Positions 1-8,690 of a DNA stretch of 27,444 nt are shown here, one piece after another; positions within the stretch are counted from its first letter, which is position 1, and each line of letters opens with the position of its first letter. The translations under genes and the position numbers were made by a program. This DNA comes from VGCC01 sp044375955. Its GTDB lineage: Bacteria; Actinomycetota; Actinomycetes; S36-B12. Under the pieces are notes generated by a model, which saw only the letters and a program-made list of their open reading frames with translations, did not search any database and was not told where the DNA came from. The stretch is taken from positions 1 through 27,444 of the forward strand of contig JBILLS010000027.1 of the NCBI GenBank assembly GCA_044375955.1, read 5' to 3'.

Positions 1-218
1 GCATCGAGGGGATGGTCGCCTACCGGGGTCCGCTGGGTGCGGTCGCGCACCAACTCATCGGCGGTCTGCGTGCATCGATGGGATACGCGGGTGCATCCAC
101 CGTCGCCGAACTCCACTCCAAGGGCCGATTCGTGCGCATCACCGCGGCAGGTCTGCGGGAGAGTCATCCGCACGACGTCCAGATGATCCTCGAAGCCCCC
201 AACTACTCGGGGCGATGA
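1..218 (+). CDS. guaB: IMP dehydrogenase, C-terminal end (partial)
   Basis: This is the last 71 or so residues of inosine-5'-monophosphate dehydrogenase, which oxidises IMP to XMP with NAD+ in guanine nucleotide synthesis in the cytoplasm. The frame is open from the window edge (first full codon at 3) and ends with TGA at 216-218. The piece holds the conserved EGMV-YRGPL segment of the active-site flap, then GGLRASMGYAGA and the C-terminal ITAAGLRESHPHDVQM block, ending in EAPNYSGR as IMPDH proteins do. The catalytic cysteine loop and CBS domains lie upstream, outside the window. It is followed after one base by guaB3, the usual actinobacterial guaB2-guaB3 order, so the two are probably cotranscribed. 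Confidence 0.95.
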   Translation, partial: IEGMVAYRGPLGAVAHQLIGGLRASMGYAGASTVAELHSKGRFVRITAAGLRESHPHDVQMILEAPNYSGR

Positions 219-219
219 C

Positions 220-1323
220 ATGACCGTGATCGGTGGGTCCAAAGAGGCCCGGCGCGGATACTCCTTCGATCAGGTGGCGATCGCGCCGAGCAGGCGCACC
301 CGCGACACCGACCTGGTCTCCACGCAGTGGACGATCGACGCCTACTCCTTCAGCACACCCCTGATGGCCGCACCGATGGACTCGGTGGTCTCGCCGGCGA
401 CGGCCATCGCGTTGGGGAAGCTGGGTGTGCTGGCCACCGTGAACCTCGAGGGCCTGTGGACCCGGTATGCCGATCCCACACCGCACCTGGCAGCTATCGC
501 GAATGCCGAGACCCCCGCTGCAACGCAGCACCTGCAGGACCTGTACTCCGCGCCCATTGATTCCGGGCTGCTGCGCGAACGCATCACCGAGATCAAGGCG
601 GGCGGCGTGACAGTCTCCGTGGCAGTCTCCCCACAGCGCACGGCCGAGTTGGCACCACTTGCGGTCAGCGCGGGTGCGGACATCATCGTGATTCGCGGCA
701 CCACAGTCTCAGCCGAGCACGTCAGCGCCTCGGGCGACGCGCTGAACCTCAAGGAGTTCATCCACCGGCTCGATGCACCGGTCATCGTCGGTGGGTGCGC
801 TACCCGCCAGGCCGCCCTGCACCTGATGCGCACCGGAGCAGCGGGGGTACTCGTGGGGTTCGGTGGCGGGGCTTCACACACCACCGCCGATGTCATCGGC
901 GTGCGGGTGCCTATGGCGAGCGCGGTCGCGGACGTTGCCGCCGCACGCCGCGACTACCTGGACGAATCCGGCGGACGGTATGTGCATGTGATCGCCGACG
1001 GCTCGATGGGTCGTAGTGGTGACGTTGTCAAGGCCTTCGCCTGCGGCGCCGACGCCGCGATGATCGGGTCGATGTTCGCCCGCGCCACCGACGCACCCGG
1101 TCACGGATCCCATTGGGGCGCCGAGGCTTGGCATGCGCACCTGCCGCGGGGGGAGCGTCAGGCGATGGATCAGGTGGGAACCCTGGAGGAAGTCGTGCAC
1201 GGTCCGTCACATCGTGCAGATGGAACGATGAACATCGTCGGCGCGTTGCGTAAGGCCATGGCGACCACCGGCTACAGCGATCTGAAGGAGTTCCAGCGCG
1301 TGGAGATGGTGGTTACGTCGTGA
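220..1323 (+). CDS. guaB3: GuaB3 family IMP dehydrogenase-related protein
   Basis: A 367-residue (beta/alpha)8-barrel protein of the GuaB3 family, the paralogue that follows guaB2 in actinobacteria. It has no CBS domain insert. The phosphate-binding glycine-rich loop is present (GFGGGASHTT, residues 213-222), but the position that in IMPDH holds the catalytic cysteine (GSICTT) is His220. The later IADGSMGRSGD and GADAAMIGSMFARA motifs match the substrate-phosphate binding region of the superfamily. The protein is therefore related to IMPDH and GMP reductase but is unlikely to do classical IMPDH chemistry; its in vivo role is unsettled. ATG start one base after the guaB stop; its own stop overlaps the GTG of the next gene by 4 nt, pointing to translational coupling. 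Confidence 0.92.
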   Translation: MTVIGGSKEARRGYSFDQVAIAPSRRTRDTDLVSTQWTIDAYSFSTPLMAAPMDSVVSPATAIALGKLGVLATVNLEGLWTRYADPTPHLAAIANAETPAATQHLQDLYSAPIDSGLLRERITEIKAGGVTVSVAVSPQRTAELAPLAVSAGADIIVIRGTTVSAEHVSASGDALNLKEFIHRLDAPVIVGGCATRQAALHLMRTGAAGVLVGFGGGASHTTADVIGVRVPMASAVADVAAARRDYLDESGGRYVHVIADGSMGRSGDVVKAFACGADAAMIGSMFARATDAPGHGSHWGAEAWHAHLPRGERQAMDQVGTLEEVVHGPSHRADGTMNIVGALRKAMATTGYSDLKEFQRVEMVVTS

Positions 1324-2855
1324 GCGTGGGCGCTGCGACCCTCGTCGGCTCGCTCGCGGCCGCCCCTGATGCAGCACGCCGTCCGGTGATCGCACCGTTC
1401 ACCGGTGAGGTCCTTTACGAACTCCCTCTCTCGACTGAGCGTGATGTCGCACAGGTGGTGGAGCGCGCGCGCACAGCTCAGCAGTCCTGGGCGGCCCTCC
1501 CAATCGCGCGTCGCAGCGCGATCCTGCTGCGCTTCCACGATCTGGTGCTGGCCCGCCGCGACGAGATCCTTGACCTGATCCAGATGGAGACGGGTAAGGC
1601 TCGGCGTGACGCCAACGAGGAAGTCCTCGACGTCTGCATCAACGCTCGGCACTACGCGCGCGATATCGCCCGACTCATGCGCCCTCGGCGGGTGCGGGGT
1701 GCGTTCCCACTGCTCGTCGGCGCGCAGGTCATCCGCCATCCGGTCGGGGTCGTCGGGGTGATCTCGCCCTGGAACTACCCCCTCACCCTGGCTGCCGGTG
1801 ACTCGATCCCGGCGCTGCTCGCCGGCAACGCCGTGATCGTCAAGCCTGACGTGCAGACCACGCTCACCGCGCTGTGGGTACGCCAGCGACTCCTCGACGC
1901 GGGGGTTCCACCCGACGTCTTCGCGATCGTGAGTGGTGAAGGACCGGTGATCGGACCTGCGCTGATCGATGTGGTCGATCACGTCAACTTCACCGGATCG
2001 ACACACACGGGCCGGATAGTCGCTGAGCGGTGCGCGCGGCGGCTGATCGGATGCACGCTGGAGCTCGGGGGCAAGAACGCGATGATCATCCGTGCCGACG
2101 CCGATCCCGTGCGTGCCGCGGCCATCGCCGAGCGGGCCTGCTTCGCCAACTCCGGTCAACTGTGCATCTCGATGGAGCGCATCTACGTGCACGAAGCGGT
2201 CACCGGGGCATTCCTGCAGGAGTTCGCCCAGCGGGCGCGCGCCATGAGGATGATCCCGCACGTGGGATGGGGTGCATCCATCGGTTCCCTGATCTCCCAG
2301 TTGCAGGTGGATCGATTCCTATCGCATGTCGAGGACGCCGTCACTCGCGGTGCCCGCGTCGTCACGGGGGGTCACGCGCGTCCCGACGTCGGGCCGTTCT
2401 ATGTGGAACCGACGATTCTCACCGACGTCGACGAGACCATGCTGGTGTGTCGCACAGAGACCTTCGGTCCGCTCGTCTCGGTGTATCCCGTGGGCAGCGA
2501 CGACGAGGCGATCGAGCGCGCCAATGACACCAGCTTCGGGCTCAACGCCGCGGTCATCACCCGCGACCGGAAGACCGGAGCAACACTGGCGCGTCGACTC
2601 CACAGCGGTTCGGTGAACGTGAACGAGGGCTACGCCTCGAGCTGGGCCAGCGTCCGCGCACCCACGGGCGGGTGGGCGGATTCCGGGCTGGGGAGTCGTC
2701 ACGGTGACGAGGCGGTCCACGCGGTCACGCGCGTGCAGAACATCGCCACGCAACGCGCGTTCGGGTTCGACCCCCAATTCGGTATGTCCGATGAACGGTG
2801 GGCCGCGACCCTCACCACGGCGATCGGGTTGATCAAGAAGATCGGCATGAAATAG
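1320..2855 (+). CDS. gabD2: Succinate-semialdehyde dehydrogenase (GabD2-like aldehyde dehydrogenase)
   Basis: A 511-residue NAD(P)+-dependent aldehyde dehydrogenase, most like the actinobacterial GabD2 group, which oxidises succinate semialdehyde to succinate. Visible family features: GVVGVISPWNYP around residues 143-154, KPD at 175-177, the cofactor loop FTGSTHTGR at 224-232, the general base Glu248 in ELGGKN, and the catalytic Cys282 in NSGQLCIS. GARVVTGGHARPDVGP and SVNVNEGYA are shared with M. tuberculosis GabD2 as I remember it. GTG start at 1320 overlaps the guaB3 stop (GTGA). The stop TAG shares one base with the GTG of the next gene. Its place between guaB3 and choD is common in actinobacteria, but the metabolic link is not obvious. 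Substrate is inferred from family resemblance only. Confidence 0.88.
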   Translation: MSVGAATLVGSLAAAPDAARRPVIAPFTGEVLYELPLSTERDVAQVVERARTAQQSWAALPIARRSAILLRFHDLVLARRDEILDLIQMETGKARRDANEEVLDVCINARHYARDIARLMRPRRVRGAFPLLVGAQVIRHPVGVVGVISPWNYPLTLAAGDSIPALLAGNAVIVKPDVQTTLTALWVRQRLLDAGVPPDVFAIVSGEGPVIGPALIDVVDHVNFTGSTHTGRIVAERCARRLIGCTLELGGKNAMIIRADADPVRAAAIAERACFANSGQLCISMERIYVHEAVTGAFLQEFAQRARAMRMIPHVGWGASIGSLISQLQVDRFLSHVEDAVTRGARVVTGGHARPDVGPFYVEPTILTDVDETMLVCRTETFGPLVSVYPVGSDDEAIERANDTSFGLNAAVITRDRKTGATLARRLHSGSVNVNEGYASSWASVRAPTGGWADSGLGSRHGDEAVHAVTRVQNIATQRAFGFDPQFGMSDERWAATLTTAIGLIKKIGMK

Positions 2856-4531
2856 TGACCGACTTCGACGTCGCCATCATCGGATCGGGATTCGGTGGTT
2901 CCGTCGCGGCCCTGCGCCTGAGTGAGAAGGGCTACCGCGTACTCGTGATCGAAGCCGGGGCCCGGTTCTCGGACACCGACTTCGCGACCACCTCCTGGGA
3001 TCTGCGCCGGTTCCTGTGGGCACCACGACTCGGGTTCTTCGGCATCCAGCGCATCCACCTCCTCAAGGACGTCGCCGTCCTCGCCGGCGCAGGCGTGGGC
3101 GGCGGCAGCCTGGTCTACGCGAACACTCTGTACCAGCCACCCGCGGAATTCTTCGCCGATCCCCAGTGGGCGGGTATCACGGACTGGAAGGCCGAACTCG
3201 CGCCCTACTACGCACTCGCGAGCGCGATGCTCGGAGTCGCCGAGAACCCACGCATGACACCGTCTGATGAGGTGATGAAGGAGGTCGCCACCGACATGGG
3301 CGTGGGCCACACGTTCCGACTCACCCCCGTCGGCGTCTTCTTCGGCGACGGTCCCGGCGTGGTGTCCGAGGATCCCTACTTCGGTGGAGTCGGACCCGCG
3401 CGCACCGGCTGCACGCACTGCGGGGAGTGCATGACCGGGTGCCGCCACAACGCCAAAAACACCTTGCCCAAGAACTACCTTGCTCTCGCCGAACTCGCGG
3501 GGGCGCGCATCCTTCCGTTGACCACCGTCACCGGGATCGATCCGCGGCCCGATGGCGGTTACACGCTCACCACCGAGCGCACGGGCACGTGGTCGCGCCA
3601 CACCGAGAAGACGCTCACCGCCGATCAGGTGATCGTTGCCGCGGGAACGCTCAACACCCAGAAGCTTCTGCACCGGATGCGCGATGAGGGGCGCCTACCC
3701 CACCTCTCCCGCGCACTCGGCCGACTCTCGCGCACCAACTCCGAGTCCATTCTCGGTGCGGTGTCCCCACGCACCACCGCCGACTACACCGAGGGCGTGG
3801 CGATCACGTCGAGTTTCTTCCCGGACCCACGCACGCACGTGGAGCCCGTCCGGTACGGCAAGGGGTCGAACTCCATGGGGCTGTTGCAGTCAGTTCTGAC
3901 GCAGCCGCAGTCGGGTGTACCGCGATGGAAGACGTGGGTGGGGGAGCTCATCCGGCAGTGGCCGGTCACGCTGCGGCTTTTCAACGTGCGGAAGTGGAGT
4001 GAGCGGACGGTCATCTCCCTGGTCATGCAGCAGGTGGACAACTCGCTGACCCTGCAGGGGGGAACCGATCGATTCGGGCGCTGGACACTGACCACGCAGC
4101 AGGATGCGTCGAGTCCCGCACCCACCTACATCCCCATCGCGCAGGAGGTGGTCACCCGGGTCGCCGAGAAGATCGACGGGGTGGCGGGGGCCTCGGTCTT
4201 CGAGAACATCGACGCCGCGTTGACCGCGCACTTCGTCGGGGGCTGTGTGATCGGCGCGGACGCCGAGAGCGGTGTCGTCGACGCGTACCACCGGGTCTAC
4301 GGACACCCGGGCCTGCACGTGGTCGATGGGTCGGCGATCACCGCCAACCTCGGGGTGAATCCCTCGCTCACCATTACCGCGCAGGCCGAGCGCGCCATGG
4401 CCCTCTGGCCCAATAGGGGTGAGGCCGATCCGCGTCCCGAACTGGGCTCCGGCTACGTGACCATCGGTGCCGTGGCTCCACATCGACCGATCGTCCCGGC
4501 GTCGGCCGGTCTACCTACACTGCCCACGTGA
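2855..4531 (+). CDS. choD: GMC family FAD oxidoreductase (ChoD, cholesterol-oxidase-like)
   Basis: A 558-residue FAD flavoprotein of the glucose-methanol-choline family, like mycobacterial ChoD. The Rossmann FAD motif GSGFGGSVAAL starts at residue 10 and is followed by VIEAG; GAGVGGGSLVYAN near 78-90 is the second GMC block; the C-terminal block HVVDGSAITANLGVNPSLT closes the FAD site. A CxxCxxCxxxC cluster (Cys186, 189, 192, 196, GCTHCGECMTGC) precedes RHNAKNTLPKNYL. I chose GTG 2855, which shares one base with the previous TAG stop; an upstream ATG at 2798 in the same frame lies inside gabD2 and would only add residues unlike the family. Whether the real substrate is a sterol is doubtful: many family members are annotated so by similarity only. 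The stop overlaps pcrA by 4 nt. Confidence 0.88.
   Translation: MTDFDVAIIGSGFGGSVAALRLSEKGYRVLVIEAGARFSDTDFATTSWDLRRFLWAPRLGFFGIQRIHLLKDVAVLAGAGVGGGSLVYANTLYQPPAEFFADPQWAGITDWKAELAPYYALASAMLGVAENPRMTPSDEVMKEVATDMGVGHTFRLTPVGVFFGDGPGVVSEDPYFGGVGPARTGCTHCGECMTGCRHNAKNTLPKNYLALAELAGARILPLTTVTGIDPRPDGGYTLTTERTGTWSRHTEKTLTADQVIVAAGTLNTQKLLHRMRDEGRLPHLSRALGRLSRTNSESILGAVSPRTTADYTEGVAITSSFFPDPRTHVEPVRYGKGSNSMGLLQSVLTQPQSGVPRWKTWVGELIRQWPVTLRLFNVRKWSERTVISLVMQQVDNSLTLQGGTDRFGRWTLTTQQDASSPAPTYIPIAQEVVTRVAEKIDGVAGASVFENIDAALTAHFVGGCVIGADAESGVVDAYHRVYGHPGLHVVDGSAITANLGVNPSLTITAQAERAMALWPNRGEADPRPELGSGYVTIGAVAPHRPIVPASAGLPTLPT
4516..4521 (+). promoter_or_regulatory. -10 box for leaderless pcrA transcript
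   Basis: TACACT fits the actinobacterial TANNNT -10 consensus and lies 6 nt upstream of the pcrA GTG, so transcription would start on or next to the GTG. No convincing -35 is visible. It sits in the last codons of choD, so pcrA could be transcribed on its own as well as by read-through. Confidence 0.5.
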
Positions 4532-6738
4532 CTCCCGAGGCGCTGGTTGCCGACCTCAATCCAGCGCAACGAGCCGCGGTGGAGCACCGCGGTGGCCCGC
4601 TCCTCATCGTCGCTGGCGCAGGTTCCGGAAAGACCCGGGTGCTCACGCGGCGCATCGCCCACCTCATCGCATCGGGGGATGCCGCGCCGGGGGAGATCCT
4701 CGCCATCACCTTCACCAACAAGGCCGCGGGGGAGATGAAGGAGCGGGTGGCCGCACTCGTCGGGCCGCCCGCCCGGACCATGTGGGTCTCGACCTTCCAC
4801 AGCGCGTGCGTGCGCATCCTGCGCAGCGAGTCCCGGCACCTGGGAATCTCGTCGAGCTTCACCATCTACGACCAGCAGGACAGCCAGCGGCTCATGGCGA
4901 TGGTGATCCGTGACCTGAACCTCGACGCCAAGCGCTACACCCCACGGTCCTTCACGGCGCAGGTGTCCAACCTCAAGAACGATCTCGTCGACCACGAGAC
5001 CTTCGCGGGGCGGGCCTCGAACCACATGGAGGAGGTGCTCGCCGAGGCCTATCGGGAGTATCAACGTCGCCTGCGGCAGGCCAACGCATTCGACTTCGAC
5101 GATCTGATCGGTTCGGCCGTCGCGGTCCTGCAACTCTTGCCCGATGTCGCCGAGCACTATCGGCGGAGGTTCCGGCACATCCTGGTGGACGAGTACCAGG
5201 ACACCAATCATGCGCAGTACGTGCTGATCAAAGAACTGGTCGGTATCGACACCGTCTCCCCGGGGGCTCTGTGCGTCGTCGGTGACGCAGACCAATCGAT
5301 CTACGCGTTCCGGGGTGCCACGATCCGCAATATCGAGGAGTTCGAGCGGGATTTCCCCTCCGCCACGACGATCCTGCTCGAGCAGAACTACCGGTCCACG
5401 CAGAACATCCTCACCGCCGCCAATGCTGTGATCGCACGCAATGCGGCGCGGCGCGATAAGCGGCTATGGACCGAAGCGGGTGCGGGAACCGCGATCGTCG
5501 CCTACGTCGGGGACGACGAGCACGATGAGGCCTCGTTCATCGCCCAGGAGATCGACCGCCTCAACGACGACGACGGAGTGCGTCCCGGCGACGTCGCCGT
5601 CTTCTACCGCACCAACGCCCAGTCGCGCTCCCTGGAGGACATCTTCATTCGCACCGGGATGCCCTACAAGGTCGTGGGTGGCGTGCGCTTCTACGAACGC
5701 AAGGAGGTACGTGACGTCGTCGCCTACCTGCGCGCCATCGCGAATCCGGAGGATGAGGTCTCGCTGCGACGCATTCTCAACGTCCCCAAGCGCGGCATCG
5801 GCGATCGCGCAGAGGAGCAGGTGGAGAACTACGCCCAGCGCGAGCGGATCCCCTTCGCCGCCGCCCTGGCCCGCGCCGCGGAGATCCCCGGGATCGCCAC
5901 CCGTTCGCTGAACTCGATCACCGGATTCCTCGCGCTGATGGACACCCTGCGCACAGTTGCCGAGGGCGGTGCCGATCCAGCCACCGTGGTGCAGGCCGTG
6001 CTTGAACAGAGCGGCTATCTCGCCGAGCTGCAGGATTCCGATGATCCGCAGGATGAGTCCCGCGTAGAGAACCTCGCGGAGCTGGAATCGGTGGCCGCCG
6101 AGTTCACCATCGAGAACCCCGATGGATCCCTTGCTGATTTCCTCGAACGGGTCTCCCTCGTCGCGGACTCCGACGAGATCCCGGACGATGAGGATCACGG
6201 TGGCGTGGTCACGCTGATGACCCTGCACACCGCGAAGGGTCTGGAGTTCCCCGTGGTCTTCCTCACCGGGATGGAGGACGGGATATTTCCGCACATGCGA
6301 TCCCTCAGCGATCCACGGGAACTCGAGGAAGAGCGTCGGCTGGCCTACGTCGGCATCACACGTGCGCGGGAGCGGTTGTATCTCACGCGGGCGATGACGC
6401 GCTCCGCATGGGGCACGCCCGCGGCGAATCCGCCCTCACGTTTCTTCGACGAGATCCCCGAAGGCGTGCTCGAGTGGCGCCGCGAGGACCCGGTCGGCCG
6501 TCCACTCGCCGTGGGATCACCCCGCGCCTCCGCGAGCCTGCGCCTGGGGGATCGAGTCATCGGCACCGGTCCGGTGGTCTCCCTCTCCCCGGGGGATCGG
6601 GTGAACCACGCCAAGTTCGGGCTGGGGACCGTGGTGAGCGTGGCGGGAAGCGGGGACAAGTCGGATGCCACCATCGACTTCGGGTCCCTGGGTGTGAAAC
6701 GCCTCCTGCTTCGGTACGCACCCGTGGAGAAGTTGTAG
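4528..6738 (+). CDS. pcrA: ATP-dependent DNA helicase PcrA/UvrD
   Basis: A 736-residue superfamily 1A 3'-5' DNA helicase for nucleotide excision repair, replication restart and removal of protein obstacles. The Q-motif (NPAQRAAV, 11-18) is followed by Walker A AGAGSGKT (29-36), motif Ia AITFTNKAAGEMKER, motif II LVDEYQDTNHAQY, motif III GDADQSIYAFRGA, motif IV QNYRST, motif V TLHTAKGLEFPVVF and motif VI YVGITRARERLYL. The C-terminal end has a GDRVNHAKFGLGTVV block, the Tudor-like RNA-polymerase-binding module typical of PcrA/UvrD. Length is normal for the family. The GTG at 4528 overlaps the choD stop (GTGA) and has a -10 box just upstream, so both coupled and leaderless translation are possible. 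Confidence 0.96.
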   Translation: MTPEALVADLNPAQRAAVEHRGGPLLIVAGAGSGKTRVLTRRIAHLIASGDAAPGEILAITFTNKAAGEMKERVAALVGPPARTMWVSTFHSACVRILRSESRHLGISSSFTIYDQQDSQRLMAMVIRDLNLDAKRYTPRSFTAQVSNLKNDLVDHETFAGRASNHMEEVLAEAYREYQRRLRQANAFDFDDLIGSAVAVLQLLPDVAEHYRRRFRHILVDEYQDTNHAQYVLIKELVGIDTVSPGALCVVGDADQSIYAFRGATIRNIEEFERDFPSATTILLEQNYRSTQNILTAANAVIARNAARRDKRLWTEAGAGTAIVAYVGDDEHDEASFIAQEIDRLNDDDGVRPGDVAVFYRTNAQSRSLEDIFIRTGMPYKVVGGVRFYERKEVRDVVAYLRAIANPEDEVSLRRILNVPKRGIGDRAEEQVENYAQRERIPFAAALARAAEIPGIATRSLNSITGFLALMDTLRTVAEGGADPATVVQAVLEQSGYLAELQDSDDPQDESRVENLAELESVAAEFTIENPDGSLADFLERVSLVADSDEIPDDEDHGGVVTLMTLHTAKGLEFPVVFLTGMEDGIFPHMRSLSDPRELEEERRLAYVGITRARERLYLTRAMTRSAWGTPAANPPSRFFDEIPEGVLEWRREDPVGRPLAVGSPRASASLRLGDRVIGTGPVVSLSPGDRVNHAKFGLGTVVSVAGSGDKSDATIDFGSLGVKRLLLRYAPVEKL

Positions 6739-6769
6739 TCGGCTGGCAGCCGGGTGGAGGATGGTGCGC

Positions 6770-7909
6770 GTGATCGGTGAGGGTGGTCTGCGCCGCAACG
6801 AGTTCCCTGTGTTTGCGCGTCGGACCTACATCAACTCCTGTTCGCAGGGCGCGCTCGCCGAGTCGGTGCGCAATGCCTACGGCGACTACCTGCAGGGTCT
6901 TGCCGAGTTCGGATCCCTATGGGAGGCCTGGGTCGGGGTCCAGGAGCGGGTGCGCTCCCTGCTGGCACGCACATTCCATGCGGATGATGCAGATGTGGCG
7001 ATCACCTCGTCGGCATCCGCGGCAGTGAGCGCGATTGCCACCTGCTTCGACTTCACCACGGGTCCGAAAAGGATCGTGACGACTTCGCTCGAGTTCCCCA
7101 CCATTGGCCAGATCTGGCACGCCCAGGAGCGACGTGGTGCAGAAGTCGTCCACGTTCCCGCCGATTCCAGTCACCGACTTCCGGTTGAGCGGGTGGATGC
7201 CGCCATCGATCCCGATACCGCGCTTGTCTCAGTCACGCATGTCTGCTATCGCAACGGTGCGATGGTCGATATCGCCGGCATCGTCGAGGCTGCCCACGCC
7301 AAGGGTGTCCCAGTCCTGGTGGACGCGTATCAGACCGCAGGTGCGCTGCCCATCGACTTCCGGGCACTGGGTGCCGACTTCCTCGTCGGTGGAGTGCTCA
7401 AGTACATGCTCGGAAGTCCCGGTGTTGGTTTCGCGCTGATCAACCCGGAACGAACATCCGAGTTGATCCCGCTCACGACGGGGTGGTTCGCCGCGCGTGA
7501 TGTGTTTGCCATGGACATCTACTCCTTCGACCCCGCAAAGGATGCTCGGCGCTTCGAGTCGGGTACACCGGTGGTGCCGAGCCTCTACGCGGCGGAAGCG
7601 GGACTGACGTTCCTCCTCGATGTCGGGGTTCAGGCCGCATGGGAGGTGTCGAGTGCCCTGCACGATCAGCTCCGCGCAGGGATTACAGACCTGGGCGGGC
7701 ATGTGGTCACGCCACTCGACCATCACGGCCCCATGATCGCGGTCGCCGCCACCGACGATCACGCACTCGTCGATGGTCTCGCCACTGATGGAGTGGTCGT
7801 CTCGTGCCGGGATGGGAACGTACGTATCAGCCCCCACTTCTACAACACCACGGGCGATATCGAGCGAGCGCTCGAGAGTCTCCACCGTCATCGGCATCTG
7901 CTCAGATGA
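6770..7909 (+). CDS. Class V aminotransferase-like PLP enzyme
   Basis: A fold-type I pyridoxal-phosphate protein of about 379 residues, in the class V (cysteine desulfurase / kynureninase) group. Counting from ATG 6761, Asp188 in VLVDAYQTAG should contact the PLP pyridine nitrogen and Lys214 in GGVLKYMLGSPGVGF should form the Schiff base; HVCYRNGAMVDI and ESGTPVVPSLYAA are typical class V blocks. The lysine context is closer to kynureninase-like members than to IscS. Start: GGAGG at 6756-6760 is 9 nt from GTG 6770 but directly touches ATG 6761, so GTG 6770 (or 6764) is the more likely start. The downstream bicupin gene has its own promoter. The substrate is unknown: selenocysteine lyase-like, kynureninase-like and other lyase roles are all possible. 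Confidence 0.82.
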   Translation: MIGEGGLRRNEFPVFARRTYINSCSQGALAESVRNAYGDYLQGLAEFGSLWEAWVGVQERVRSLLARTFHADDADVAITSSASAAVSAIATCFDFTTGPKRIVTTSLEFPTIGQIWHAQERRGAEVVHVPADSSHRLPVERVDAAIDPDTALVSVTHVCYRNGAMVDIAGIVEAAHAKGVPVLVDAYQTAGALPIDFRALGADFLVGGVLKYMLGSPGVGFALINPERTSELIPLTTGWFAARDVFAMDIYSFDPAKDARRFESGTPVVPSLYAAEAGLTFLLDVGVQAAWEVSSALHDQLRAGITDLGGHVVTPLDHHGPMIAVAATDDHALVDGLATDGVVVSCRDGNVRISPHFYNTTGDIERALESLHRHRHLLR

Positions 7910-7925
7910 TCCATTCACGAATCCC

Positions 7926-7931
7926 TAGCAT
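7926..7931 (+). promoter_or_regulatory. -10 box for leaderless bicupin transcript
   Basis: TAGCAT (TANNNT) stands 6 nt before the GTG start at 7938, the same spacing as at pcrA and at the RAM-domain gene. No ribosome binding site lies in between, which supports a leaderless start. No clear -35. Confidence 0.55.
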
Positions 7932-7937
7932 GGGTGC

Positions 7938-8690
7938 GTGCACCCGGGTCACGTAGTCCAGTTAGCGGAGACTCCCGCGGCCCCCCACGCCGCGGCGTTG
8001 GCGGTGCGCGCACTCATCCATCCGGAGTTCTTTGCCGAACCGATGACCCTTGACGCATACGAGGTCGACGGCGCTATCGAACCGAGGGTGGATGAGCTCC
8101 GTGACACCCTCGGCTACGTTCTCGAGGGGTCTGCGCTCCTCACGACCGAAGGGGAGCAGAGCGCGATCGCCCCCGGTCACGCATTCCAAGTACACGCGGG
8201 TCGCCCCTGGTCGCTCTCCGAGGCCGATCAGATGGTTCTCCTGGTGTTCGGCGTGCCCGCACCCGTGACCCCCTGGGCAGCCCGGTTGGCGGCGCCGATC
8301 TCGAACGTCGTCGACGTGGCATCGCTGGGGGCCCAGACAGCGAATGCCGCTACCGGTGATCGGCAGTACGAGGTGCTCTTCGATCGGAAGCGTGGTTCAC
8401 GTGGGGCGACGATGTTCGTCGGATTCATCCCGACGTCAGGAGCTCCGGAGCACTACCACCTCTATGACGAGATCTGCGTCATCGTGCGGGGAAGTGGGAC
8501 CCTGCATGCGGGCGGACGTTCACAGGCGTTGAGTGTGGGGAGTGCATTCCATGTTTCCCCGCGATTCCTCCATGCGTTGGAGAACCCGAATCCCGAGGAT
8601 CTCTGGATCCTCGGGGTGTTCCGGCCCGAGGGGTCGGCCGCGGCGGCTTACTACCCCGACGGCACTCCGGCACCGAACAACGAGGATTAG
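7938..8690 (+). CDS. Bicupin domain protein, metal site in second cupin
   Basis: A 250-residue protein with two cupin beta-barrels, roughly 35-110 and 155-230. The first (LGYVLEGSALLTTEGE) lacks the histidine set and is probably structural. The second has the full cupin motif 1, with His172, His174 and Glu178 in EHYHLYDE, and motif 2 with His212 in SPRFLHALEN, so it should bind a divalent metal. The layout of an inactive first and a metal-bearing second cupin is seen in ureidoglycine aminohydrolase-like proteins and in several dioxygenase-like families, but nothing here fixes the reaction. GTG start chosen from the -10 box 6 nt upstream. The stop overlaps the stop of the convergent minus-strand gene by 4 nt. 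Function not recognised beyond fold. Confidence 0.8.
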   Translation: MHPGHVVQLAETPAAPHAAALAVRALIHPEFFAEPMTLDAYEVDGAIEPRVDELRDTLGYVLEGSALLTTEGEQSAIAPGHAFQVHAGRPWSLSEADQMVLLVFGVPAPVTPWAARLAAPISNVVDVASLGAQTANAATGDRQYEVLFDRKRGSRGATMFVGFIPTSGAPEHYHLYDEICVIVRGSGTLHAGGRSQALSVGSAFHVSPRFLHALENPNPEDLWILGVFRPEGSAAAAYYPDGTPAPNNED

